Shown: positions 22,601 through 31,007 of the stretch, in pieces
How positions within the stretch are numbered: the stretch's first letter is position 1
Layout of the letters: each line of letters opens with the position of its first letter
From: Trebouxia sp. TZW2008
Taxonomy: Eukaryota > Chlorophyta > Trebouxiophyceae > Trebouxiales > Trebouxiaceae
Length of the DNA stretch: 64,000 nt
Assembly (NCBI GenBank): GCA_002118135.1
Contig: BDIU01000023.1
Coordinates: forward strand, 125,296 to 189,295
Reading direction: 5' to 3'
The notes under the pieces: generated by a model
Databases searched by the model: none
Seen by the model: the letters and a program-made list of their open reading frames with translations, nothing else
What the model was told of the DNA's origin: nothing
Program-made: the position numbers and the translations under genes

Positions 22601-25091
22601 CGGGCTCAGGGCAGCAGCCCCACCACAAAGCTAGCAGGGGCTCAGACCAGCAGGCCAGTGCCACAGGCGTGGCAGCTTGGGAGCTGATTGCGGCTCATGC
22701 CTGGGATCTGCTGCAAACGCACTCTCTAAGGCAAGTCCGCACCTTGCTTGCCCTTGGCTGCTTGTGGTCCTGACAACAGCCCCATCACCAGGCTGGCAGG
22801 GTTTCAGACCAGCAGGCCAGTGCCTCAGGTGCAGCAGCCTGGGACTTGATTGCTGCGCATGCTTGGGACCTGCTGCAAACGCACTCTCTTGGGCAAGTCC
22901 ACACCTTGCTCGCCCTTGCTTGCTTGCGTCAGTGAAAACTGCCCCCTCACAAGGCTGGCAGGGTTTCAGACCAGCAGGCCAGTGCCTCAGGTGCAGCGGC
23001 CTGGGACTTGATTGCTGCGCATGCCTGGGACCTGCTGCAAACGCACTCCCTTAGGCAAGTCCGCACTTTGCTTTCCCTTGCTGGCTTGTGTAACTGACAA
23101 CTGCCCCACCACAAGGCTGGCAGGGGTTCAAACCAGCAGGCCAGTGCCACAGGTGCAGCAGCCTGGGACCTGGTTGCTGCCCATGCCTTGACTGCTGGAA
23201 AATTATCCCCTCAGACAAGTTTGCTCTGGCGCCTCCCATGCTTGCTCTTGTGTGCGTGCTTGCTTGCTTGCTTGCTTCTGTGCCTGACTGACTGAATGGC
23301 TGGTCAAGTGATTGGCTGACTGGTCAGCTATTGGTCAACTGGCTGACTGACTGATGGCCCAACTGTCTAGTCATGTGGCTTCCTGATCAAGAGCATGATT
23401 CAAGTCTGCTTGACCACATAGAACGTCTATTGGCAGGTTGAGGGTCGAGTTGACTGCTCCACTTGCAATGCTATCTGTAGAAGGGCAGGTGGGCATCCTG
23501 CATATTTTTTTTGTGTCTTGTTGTCATCAAGCAAGCTTGGCATGTTGGCAGTGTCGATTCAGCAGCTACCTTTGGGAGCTGTCCTTTGAGCATTCAAACT
23601 CCACCCAACAAGTGCAAGCAAGAGAGGTCAACATGCTCACAAATTATGTCAGCTCTCTCATGTCAGCATGACAAGTCAAATGTGAATACCTCGTCGACGT
23701 TATTCCCTTGTTTGATCAGCTTGATCAGGCTACAACTACCCACAGCTGACAGGCAAGCAATAATATTTGCATATTGCTTGCAGGGAGGTAGCAATTCTTG
23801 GTAGGTCTCTAGCTGCTGTGGGAGGCCGCCTAGATTTGCTATTAGTTGCAGCTGCCAGTCAGAATACAGCAAACCAGCCGCCTACATCTGCAGCCATAGT
23901 TTCAGGTGTGTCTGATGACTGAGACAATCTTGGCAGCAACCTGCATCATCCTGGGCTATGTCTCAAAATAGTTTCTCATGCCAGCTCCATACATGCTGAT
24001 GGCAAAGACTTCACAGCTTCTCTTGCTTTCATCCTGAATAGTCTGCCTTGGTTTTCATGATGTCACATAGGCTCTGCCAAGCAGCTTCATCACGACTAGA
24101 TCCTGCCACAAGAATTTTCACATTCCCGTCAGTGTCTTGCAGCCTGCATGCAGCAATCATGTTTTTCAAGTTCCACCAGACATATGTCCCTTAGTCAGCT
24201 GCATGTTCCTGCAGACCTCTGTCTTGCCAATGCAGATTGCTGGCTGCATCTGCTGGATGCTACTCTCAAACTTCTTAGCACATGTGTCAGGCGAGACAGC
24301 ATTTTCAGTTACTGACAAAATTATGACTGCGACTGCGAATTGAGATCTTGGAGTACTAAGTGGAAAACCCATTGTCTGCAGGTTTGGCAGCAGCATCAGA
24401 GCAGCTGCCTGTAGTTGGCGACACAAAGGCACAGGAGCAGGCACAGATGCTGCTGGATGCCTGCCAAGCTGCTGAAATAGATGCCTGGACGCTGCCTCTT
24501 GCCCTCTTGCTTGAAGATATCAACCAACTTGCAGGTTAGCGAATGCTGTACCTACACCTATGCTTGATGCTGTTCTAACACCAGCAGCTAAGGCTATGCT
24601 AGATTCACAAGACTTACCATGCATCAGGATGTGCGCCTCATGACAAATGCACAGTCATCATCTTGCATGATTTGCTTGTTAAAACAAGCTCCATGCAGCT
24701 GATCCATTTGCCTGCAGTGACATGACAAGATGACATGGCTGCAAGACTCACTGCCTGTTTGCACATCTTCTTTGGCGAAAGTGCAAAAGCAAAGGTCTTG
24801 CTTGCTGATGCAAGGTGCCTACCTACAGCAAGCCAAAAAACCAAATACCCATTGAGACTGTGCATAGTTTGAGCCAATACTGTGCAGCAATATGTCTTTG
24901 TTATGTGTTTGGGAGTGTTGTGTTGAGCTCATACATATCATGATTGTTGCGCAGGCATCAAAAGGCGGCATCCTCAATTGTGGTTGGAGCTGAAGATGGA
25001 CTTGCATAAGAATGAGCAGCTAAGCATCTATCTAGATGTCATGGCATCTGCTGACGAAGCATGGCTCCCAAGCAACAGTGCCACCAGCTGA
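7695..25091 (+). CDS. RIC1: RIC1 homologue, subunit of the Ric1-Rgp1 Rab6/Ypt6 exchange factor (spliced)
   Basis: RIC1 has an N-terminal WD40 region and a C-terminal helical RIC1 domain, and with RGP1 it activates Rab6 at the Golgi. Supported, phase-consistent exons are 7695-7943, 8038-8265, 8580-9245, 10384-10548, 11075-11254, 12016-12312, 12752-12910, 14102-14275, 14658-14802, 15590-15763, 17128-17322, 19410-19686, 20452-20564 (its near-copy at 20249 is an alternative), 21174-21424, 21978-22139, 24382-24534 and 24955-25091 (TGA). They encode about 1,240 residues. Anchors shared with plant RIC1 as I recall it are MYFAYGWP, YNNYLHIYGM, LYPRYHLDHSSLL, VRELSIM, DPELEFDREVYP, VTQRM, HFARSLEWLLF, RHFPVFRDIVVSVARKTD and ASELLRFL. 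Between 22140 and 24381 at least one more exon exists (VAAWELIAAHAWDLLQ type), but four candidate copies make the choice open. The gene is unusually long for its product because its introns hold many exon copies. Confidence 0.92.
8395..8565 (+). repeat. Short ~30-bp tandem repeats in a RIC1 intron
   Basis: Variants of a unit reading roughly TGTGTGCATCAAGCTCAA followed by xxTTGTGAATGTG recur about five times just before the exon at 8580. The copies differ in length and sequence. No coding role is apparent. Confidence 0.6.
9350..9473 (+). repeat. Copy of the end of RIC1 exon 8580-9245
   Basis: The segment repeats about 9124-9245 (DGSQA, PP, VSL, DW, GP, ATG, DLKWSP in translation). A small deletion near the 3' end shifts the frame into a stop at the place where the true exon has its GTGAGT donor. 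It looks like a decayed duplicate. Confidence 0.75.
9680..9757. repeat. AGCAC pentanucleotide microsatellite
   Basis: About 15 near-perfect tandem copies of AGCAC lie inside a RIC1 intron. The same pentamer array occurs at 63580-63636 in an intron of the P-type ATPase gene. Confidence 0.9.
10215..11040 (+). repeat. Fragments of RIC1 exon 10384-10548 on both sides of it
   Basis: Upstream, at about 10215-10265, the exon start is repeated with the CAG acceptor and codons for LAVWSAS. Downstream, the exon end (ACAGxCAGxAGCAGAATGC ... GGAG) recurs in diverged form near 10650-10688, 10865-10912 and 10993-11030. Only the central copy has an open frame with a GTAAGT donor. Confidence 0.7.
11536..12130 (+). 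repeat. Serial copies of RIC1 exon 12016-12312 start
   Basis: The exon start, with its CAG acceptor and coding for ADDRLLVVSEAAGRSPGSLF, is intact at 12016. Clear copies begin at 11663 and 11835 and a weaker one lies near 11536-11600. Copy spacing is 172 and 181 bp. The 11835 copy carries an in-frame TAG; the 11663 copy diverges after about 100 bp. Only the last copy continues through to a donor at 12313. Confidence 0.85.
12752..13205 (+). repeat. Copies of the YPRYHLDHSSLL-coding RIC1 exon end
   Basis: The true exon is 12752-12910. Its last ~75 bp recur at about 12988-13058 and 13131-13198. Both downstream copies keep the CTACCCCTTGCCTCAG end; the first is followed by GTCACT and the second by ATCAG, so the second has lost the donor. 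A weaker copy of the exon start lies near 12345-12400. Confidence 0.8.
14250..15170 (+). repeat. Copies of RIC1 exon ends 14102-14275 and 14658-14802
   Basis: The end of the first exon (codons for QPIT before the donor) recurs at about 14395-14448 with a GTGGGG donor-like end. The end of the second exon and its following intron (ATGGCTCAAGGTC, then GCTCATTGCTG) recur at about 14880-14960 and more weakly at 15088-15165. These are partial, diverged duplicates. Confidence 0.6.
17128..17450 (+). repeat. Copy of RIC1 exon 17128-17322 end
   Basis: The stretch CCCATTGGCATCTCCATTGC and its continuation, coding for PIGISIAEVA, occurs at 17287-17320 and again at 17408-17441, 121 bp apart. The copy keeps a donor-like GGTCAG but lacks the rest of the exon. 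Confidence 0.8.
17800..18640. repeat. Three tandem ~250-bp units, each an imperfect long hairpin, in a RIC1 intron
   Basis: Units begin near 17935, 18210 and 18460 and share the order CAGCCTTGCAG, GGCCATGATGT, a TGTGTxCAAGxCCACxTACAT segment and a CACAATCAC segment. In the first unit, 17946-17981 pairs with 18038-18073 with one mismatch over about 36 bp, and the loop holds further complementarity around CATATG. Equivalent arms in units 2 and 3 pair less perfectly. A short ~27-bp repeat array precedes them at 17800-17880. No protein-coding potential is evident. A foldback transposon or a small-RNA hairpin locus are both possible. Confidence 0.75.
19130..19975 (+). repeat. Copies of both ends of RIC1 exon 19410-19686
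   Basis: The exon start (CGCATGACCxGTAGTCCTGC, then CCGCCAGCTCACA) recurs upstream at about 19290-19360 and more weakly at 19140-19215. The exon end (LEWLLF, EINN coding) recurs downstream at about 19740-19812 and 19868-19961. The last copy still reads APHFARSLEWLLFMSLAINN and ends in AACAGGTGC like the true exon. Confidence 0.8.
20249..20600 (+). repeat. Duplicated RIC1 exon, two similar open copies
   Basis: Copies start after CAG at 20249 and 20452, 203 bp apart. Both encode SYS, then QQ, L, MLE(R/Q)W, DSNGQPQ; the second continues in frame to GRRQKG, where a GTGCCA donor gives the phase needed by exon 21174. The first copy appears frame-shifted relative to the second before GRRQK and lacks that donor. 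They could be mutually exclusive exons or one functional exon and one relic. Confidence 0.7.
21010..21602 (+). repeat. Flanking copies of RIC1 exon 21174-21424
   Basis: At 21020-21115 there is a diverged copy of the exon's first third (CAGGCTGCAGCxCAGCT, then TTCCCAG). At 21515-21602 there is a copy of its last ~85 bp, coding CCLLIVHGLQTAQEA and ending ATTCAGGTCTGC, close to the true end ATTCAGGTTTGC. The central copy matches the conserved RIC1 segment and is taken as real. Confidence 0.8.
22621..23268 (+). repeat. Four tandem 162-bp units containing a RIC1 exon-like segment
   Basis: Homologous units begin at 22621, 22783, 22945 and 23107, exactly 162 bp apart (54 codons). Each encodes a version of AAW(E/D)L(I/V)AAHA; the first three continue WDLLQTHSL and QVRTLL, a stretch that aligns with plant RIC1 where I recall ILESHASYLM. 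Units 1-3 stay open across this core and the fourth is degraded at its end. At least one unit probably supplies a RIC1 exon. Because 162 is a multiple of three, frame is kept between units. Confidence 0.9.
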
Positions 25092-26103
25092 AAGACAAGT
25101 CAAGTCTCAAGCCGCGAGGTGTCACTACGGGATTTCCTGTGAGCAGAAGCAGCCCGGCAAATCAGCTAATATCAGATGAAGCAACCCAATAATGCTTGCA
25201 CTGCCCCAAGCAACCCTGTTCCTAGATGAGCTTCACAAGCTGGATGAATTGCTAACACGCAGAAACTCTGATCGTCAGGATAATGTGGACAGACTACTCA
25301 CATGCCGAAAATGATCTGCACTTTGTCCTGTCAGTAAGCGTCTTCTCCCAGCGATGAAGGTGTTCTTGACTTCATTTCTTTCTGCATTGAGTAGGCTGTT
25401 GACAGAGCTGTCTGTGACCATGACGCTACCTACATTACATTTTGACGCTGTCATGTCATTCTCGAGTTGCAAATGCAATTTTTAGCCGATTTCGGATTAC
25501 TGTGCCTGCCTATGTCACACTGTTAGCCACTTCTTTGGTACAGGCAACGATGCAGGCACTGAGGAGCAAGCCGCTTGTTTAGCCAAATCTTCCAAGCCGT
25601 TTACCGTAGCCCGATCATGATGAATCAGCTGCTTTGCCCTACAATGCACAGTCATATTTCGCGATGCATCAGAACATGACTGTGGCAGGACCACCTTGCC
25701 TACATTATTTTTAAGAGATCCAGGTTCGGGTCTGCGATGCAAGCGGCTTCTGCCTCAGCTCAGGCGCTGCAATGATGCAAAAGTGGGTGCAAAGCATTCA
25801 GGACCGTGCTGACCCTGAAGCGGCCATCTTCTTCACCCCTGGACTTGTCAGCCTCATGCGCTGAGGCAGCAGGTGCATCTGCATACCAGTCAGTTCCTCC
25901 CCTCTCCTTTGCCCCTATTGCCACCTTTATGCTTATCACGGTCAAAAACGCTGCCGGTGTCGTTCCAGGAAGTGCCTGCGCCCGCAAGCCCTCCTGTGCT
26001 GTCGGCTGGTGCTGGCATCCAGGAGTTGGCTGGGTGGTCTCAAGGGCCTCAGCAGGCACGAGACCAGGCGTTGGAACTTTGGAAGTGACGTGACACAGGA
26101 ATT
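25092..26103. other. Intergenic between RIC1 and the F-box gene; possible small exons
   Basis: No gene is firmly supported. A plus-strand open segment near 25773-25863 (MQKWVQSIQDRADPE in translation) and another at about 25970-26090 after a TTCCAG acceptor could be exons of a small gene or a leader of the F-box gene, but they could not be joined in phase. Confidence 0.35.
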
Positions 26104-29100
26104 ATGGGGTCAGTCGGGCGTTCAAGCAAGTTGAACCCCTTGGCTCCTGCCTTTGTGCCCAAGGCCTATCAGCAGCTTCCAGCTCAGGCCAGTACACTAT
26201 GCACGGTCGCTCAGGCCGATGCGCGCGGCTTTGGACAGCTGCCTGATGAGGTGAGTGCTCGTGTGTGTTTGCTTGCGTCTCTGTCTCGAACAAAATATCA
26301 GGTGTTGTTTGTGCACGCAGGTTTTGGCAGCAGTGTTCAGTCACCTCGGGCAGCTCAAGGATGTGTTAGCATGTGCCATGGCATCAAGACATTTGCAGAC
26401 CATCGTTGGGTATGCACCGCTGAGGCTGCATATTTGCGAAGAGGAGTTCAGTGAACTGTCTGCTTCAGACCTAGCATTCGCTACCAACAACTTGCGTCTG
26501 GCGCTGAAAACTGTGTGCAAGCGTTTCAAAGGTGTGTTGCGAGGCTTGTGCCTGTTCATGCCAGTACAGCTTGCCCATGCCAGTGTGGCAAGGATAGCCT
26601 GTTGGACACAACAATACACATGCAGGAATACAAATGCTGGATTTGAGCAATACCTGGGTAGATGACGCTGACATCAGCCAATTGGTTGAAGAGTGCCCAG
26701 AGCTTCGTGTCGTGAAGCTTGCTGGCTGCAGAAAGCTGGCAGCAGTCAGTGAGACCTTGCTCACTCCAGACACAGGTACAGCAAGCAAGATGGCATTGTG
26801 AACTTATGTTGACCTGCCTTGCAATTGCACGTGATGCAGGCTCATGCACAGCTTTCTTTGTCGCCTTCATGGTGACTACATTCAGCTGTTATGAACGTAA
26901 GCCTGCCTTGCAATTGTATGTGACGCAGGCTCATGCATAGCTTTCTTTGTCGCCTTCATGGTGACTACATTCAGCTGTTATGAACGCAAGCATGCTGTCA
27001 TTTTGGGCAGACACATCCAAACGCAGTTGCGCATCAGCCTACTCAATTCGCCAGCATCATTTGTCTGACAGGCACATGTGATCTCATAGGTGTCAAGCTG
27101 GAATGCGTCTCACTGCACAGATGCTTTCAAACCAGAAACAATGCTTTGGGCGAGTTGTTAGAGGCAGCTGCAAGCTCAAAGCAGTCCTTGCAATGTATCA
27201 CCGTCAGCCATCTTGACCTACGGCTGTGGCCAAAAACTCAGTCACAGCAGCACACAGACGTGCCAAAAGACAACAGCCAATTAGCTGTACCTATCCTCAG
27301 TTCAGACGCAGAGTGTGTACAACAGCTGCCAGCAGCTCAGCCTTTCTCAAGTCTTTCAGGGTCCAGTCTTACAGCCTTGGCTGTTCACAACTGTCACGGA
27401 CTCACACCAGCAGGTTTACAAGTCATGGCGGCTGCCTGTCCAAAGCTGCAGCTGTTGTTTCTGGGCGGCTCAAGCATCCATGCCTTGAAGCGCTCAAGTC
27501 AAGCACCTCCAGCAAGCGCTGCTGGTCACATCCCTCTTTTGAATAGCATTCCCAGATCACGGGCTGCAGCCATAGCAGGCGTGCTGAAGAAGTGCTCGCC
27601 TTCCCAGCATCCAGCAGCACATGCAATTGCTGCAGAGCTAGCTGCTATCGTGGCAGACATGCCAGATTTGTCAGTGCTCGAGATCACTTTCATGCCATCA
27701 GGCACACGTACAGAGCTGCGGTCTATGCTTGCTGACAGCTGCAGTGACAGATGCATTCAGATTTTGGACTTGTGTGAGCCACAGAGCATAGAGACAGCTG
27801 TGGCATACAGCAACATTGCCAGGCTTACCTGTTATGCAAAGCATGACGGCCATGCAAAATGTGGCGCAGTACAAGCATATGCTGGGCAGCTGATACAGAC
27901 AGCGGTGCATTGTTCCAATTCAGCACGGCAGACGCCACTGCATGTGGCTGTTGAAGTTGATGATGCAAGTGCTGTTGAGGTGAGGTGTCAGCTGCATGTT
28001 TTGTGTACTGTGTCAGTGAAGACTGTGCTGTTGTGCGTTCAGAGTTGCTACTGAAAAGCAATGCCAGGCAGAAGCACTTGTGTCATAGAGCTTTTGACAG
28101 CATTTGCTGTATGTTTCTGACACGCCCTGGCAATATTTAGCTGCAAAATAGCGCACATTTCTGTGTCAATGAGGGGTGCTGTGCAAGGCATGTCAATGAT
28201 GTCGGCATGAATGCATGATTCACCGACTGTCTTAGCTATAACTCCAGCAGAAGCCACCCTGAACAATGTTTGTTCATTGTCTTCGCAATTTGCCATGTGC
28301 TGTATAAGCTGGCTATGTTTGGAAGAGTGTGTTCAGTCAGTCATAAGGGTTGCTCCAATATGTCATAGTTGCGTGGATATGATGATATAGTTGTTGCTAT
28401 CTTGTGACACATGCAACCTGCCTTCTTGCCTGCTGAAGCAAAGGGACATTGTTCCAGGCTCTGTTGGAGTTGGGCAGTGGGGTGAATGCACGGGACAAGG
28501 GAGGTGCCACCCCCCTCTTCCTAGCCTGTGAGGCTGGCCATGCAGCCTGTGCCAAGCTACTGCTAGGCGCTGGAGCCAACATACTGCAAAGCAACTCAGC
28601 AGGGGAGACACCACTGTACATTGCAGCCCTTAGGGGAGAGCTGCTGGTGGTGGATGTGCTGCTGCACCACATGAAGCAACAGGGCATCTGCTGGCAGGTA
28701 TGCTCACCTGCTTTCTCACTCATCAATGCAGTTGGTCAGCCAGTTAGTTGGTCAGATATGCATTAGGCTGCCAGGGAAAAGTTGCTGGTGGTGGATGCGC
28801 TGCTGTACCATATGAAGCAACAAGTCATCTTCTGGCAGGTGTACTCATCTAGCCTTTGCTGCTATCAGCTTGCACTTGTTTATGGCCATGGGTTTTGAGT
28901 TCAAGTGGGCTGTGACATTGTTGCGTCACATGAAGCAGAAGGGCATCTTATGTCAGCTCAATCCATCATACGATGGCAGCTTGTGGACAGTTCCTTCCCA
29001 TGGCATTCATGACATTCATTCAGAGCGGTTCTTGCTGTATATCTGGACGGTCAGCATGTCAAGCCCAGTTGTCACAAACAGCTTGTGGCAGCCCTGTCTC

Positions 29101-30120
29101 ATGGCAAGCCAAGCAAGTGATGCACAGGATGGGCAGCTGTACGGAGACAGCTGGACGCCACTGATGGCTGCAGCTTTGGCTGACAGGCGCAACATAGCAG
29201 TTAGGCTGCTGAGTGCTCACCGCAAGCATGCCCTTCACACATGATGGCTCTGTCATGACTTGACCAGCAATATGCCAAGCATATGTTGCTTCGGCAGTGT
29301 GATCTGATGCGCATGTCATTTGCAGGATGGACAGCTGTATGGGGATGGCTGGACGCCGCTGATGGCTGCAGCTGTGGCTGACAGGCACAATATAGCAGTC
29401 AGGCTGCTGAGTGCAGCAGGCGGGGCAGTGGGCACCCTTGTGGGTCACGCCAACAGATACGGACAGACAGCAGTCCACATTGCAGCCAGGAAAGGCAGCC
29501 TGCCACTGTTGACAGCGCTGCTAGCTATTGGCGGTCCAATTGTGGCGACGGTAAGCTTCATTGCTGCATGGCCATTTCAGCTGTGCATGCTTGATGGACA
29601 AAGCATCATGCAGTTTGCTGCACAACTCTAGGTTTTCAGCAAGTTGATCTTGTCTGAGTCCTTGTTAAGGTGCAATGGGGTGCAATGGAGTTGCAAGATT
29701 GATGGTGTTTGCTGGTGGCGATGTCTGGTGGCGTGTTGTGCAATGAGCTGAAATGGACTATTGCTCTGTGCTGGAAGATGTAAACCTAACTACTTGATCC
29801 CACTGACGTGCACTTAGCAAAAGCATGCGTCCTTTGTACAGTCCAACATTCTCTGTAAGTCAATCAAGTATGTGACACAGCAGGCTGCTCATCGCTGTGC
29901 GTTCTTGTGGGCAGGGCTATTACTGCGCAGACTTGCGTGCAGCACTGCATCTGACTTGCTTTGTGATTGATGCGTGCAGGCCCGAGACTGTGTTGGCACA
30001 TCCCCTGTAGACATTGCCAGCAAGAACAATCACACTGCTGCAGTGGAGCTGCTGTGCAGCGTGGCTGCCAGGTCCAAGGCACCAAAGACTGCTTTGTACA
30101 CTCAGCAGCTTTTAGAATAA
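26104..30120 (+). CDS. F-box / leucine-rich repeat / ankyrin-repeat protein (spliced)
   Basis: The predicted product is an SCF-type substrate adaptor: the F-box would bind SKP1 and the repeats would bind a target. Exons 26104-26250, 26321-26531, 26626-26775, 27072-27979, 28458-28697, 29326-29550 and 29980-30120 join in phase to 673 residues ending in TAA. The F-box core spans the first intron (LPDE|VLAAVFSHLGQLKDVLACAM). LRR-like segments follow (LDLSNTW, CPELRVVKLAGCRKL, then LTPAGLQVMAAACPKLQLL). Ankyrin repeats begin near RQTPLHVAVEV and continue with GATPLFLACEAGHAACAKLL, GETPLYIAALRGELLVVDVL, GWTPLMAAAVADRHNIAVRL, GQTAVHIAARKGSLPLLTAL and GTSPVDIASKNNH. An F-box joined to both LRRs and ankyrins in one chain is uncommon. 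Introns contain exon copies. The target is unknown. Confidence 0.82.
26812..26990. repeat. Two tandem 89-bp repeats in an F-box gene intron
   Basis: The segment from CCTGCCTTGCAATTG to GCTGTTATGAACG occurs twice in direct succession, with matching points at 26851 and 26940 (89 bp apart) and only a few differences. It is young compared with the other duplications in the window and contains no exon. Confidence 0.9.
28620..29435 (+). repeat. Copies of two ankyrin-coding exons
   Basis: The end of exon 28458-28697 (ELLVVDVLLHHMKQQGIxW coding) recurs at about 28770-28842 and more weakly at 28900-28960, both ending near CAG. The start of exon 29326-29550 is preceded by a well-preserved copy at about 29125-29220 (DGQLYGDSWTPLMAAALADR). 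This copy begins after CAG and has an open frame, but diverges into HRKHAL and a stop where the true exon reads AAGGAV. Confidence 0.85.
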
Positions 30121-31007
30121 CTTGCTGTAATGGTTGACCAGCAAGGACAACATCAATTTTGGCTTGAAGCATGGCTGCATTGGATGAAGCACTGGCAATG
30201 GCTGTTTATGATGGCATCTGCTGTGTACTGATGCAGCATTGTGTAGTATGATGCTGCTTATGGCGCCTGACGGTGTAGACTTTCTGTTGCTTTTCGCTGG
30301 CATTCTTGACACTCCCCTTCAGTTTTTTGTCATTGACAATCGTGTTCTGGTGCTGGCATAAAAGTCATTACTGCTGCACGAATATGGCTGCTAGTCTTCC
30401 AACGGCTGCAAATTTCAATGCACAAAGTGAGACCGCAGTGATTCCGCCTGAAGAGATCCTTTTCCTGAGACAAGAAGTGACTTGCAAAGCACTGACTGGT
30501 GATGGAAATCCAATGGGATGTAGGCACCCAGCTTGTGGCATGCTAAACAAGTCAACAGCAGGCCCATATGTTCCATCCATTTTGTGCGGCGAGTCGCACT
30601 CTTGGACAGCGGAAAGAAGTTGATGGCACGCCTTGTGTAGATTGTGTTGCCGTTGCATTCCAGTTTTGGCCCCTGTAGCGATAACGTGATGCACTCACAT
30701 GGATGCCCAGAGCCCAATTTGACTTTGAGGAAACCGCATTGCGCGTTGCTCTGCCGCATGCTCACACAAGGCTTGTGACATTCACAGCTTTCATATGAAC
30801 GCAGTTTGATCTGCCACTGCACGGCCTCAAACGCTTCGTTGCTGCCGTCGCCAACTCTGTGGTGCAACCGCGCAGCCACACCTTGCAAACAGCTTTCCTG
30901 CAGGTTGCGAGCTTGCAAGCTGAAGCTCTTGGCAAATTTGTGAGCTGAATTGGTATACAGAGGGGATACCAACAGCCTTGCTGGCAACTTGAGAAGACTC
31001 TTAGGGC
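30121..31007. other. Intergenic between the F-box gene and the PP2C gene
   Basis: This is the 3' flank of one gene and the promoter region of the next. A 202-codon minus-strand open frame (30415-31023) and a plus-strand frame at 30306-30623 overlap here, but neither resembles a family I know and no splice support was found. The minus frame also overlaps the PP2C start. I do not call either as a gene. Confidence 0.4.

Noticed and set aside
22677..23054. 125-codon plus frame across three 162-bp units
   Set aside because: It stays open because the unit length is a multiple of three, but another frame carries the RIC1-like AAWDLIAAHA reading.
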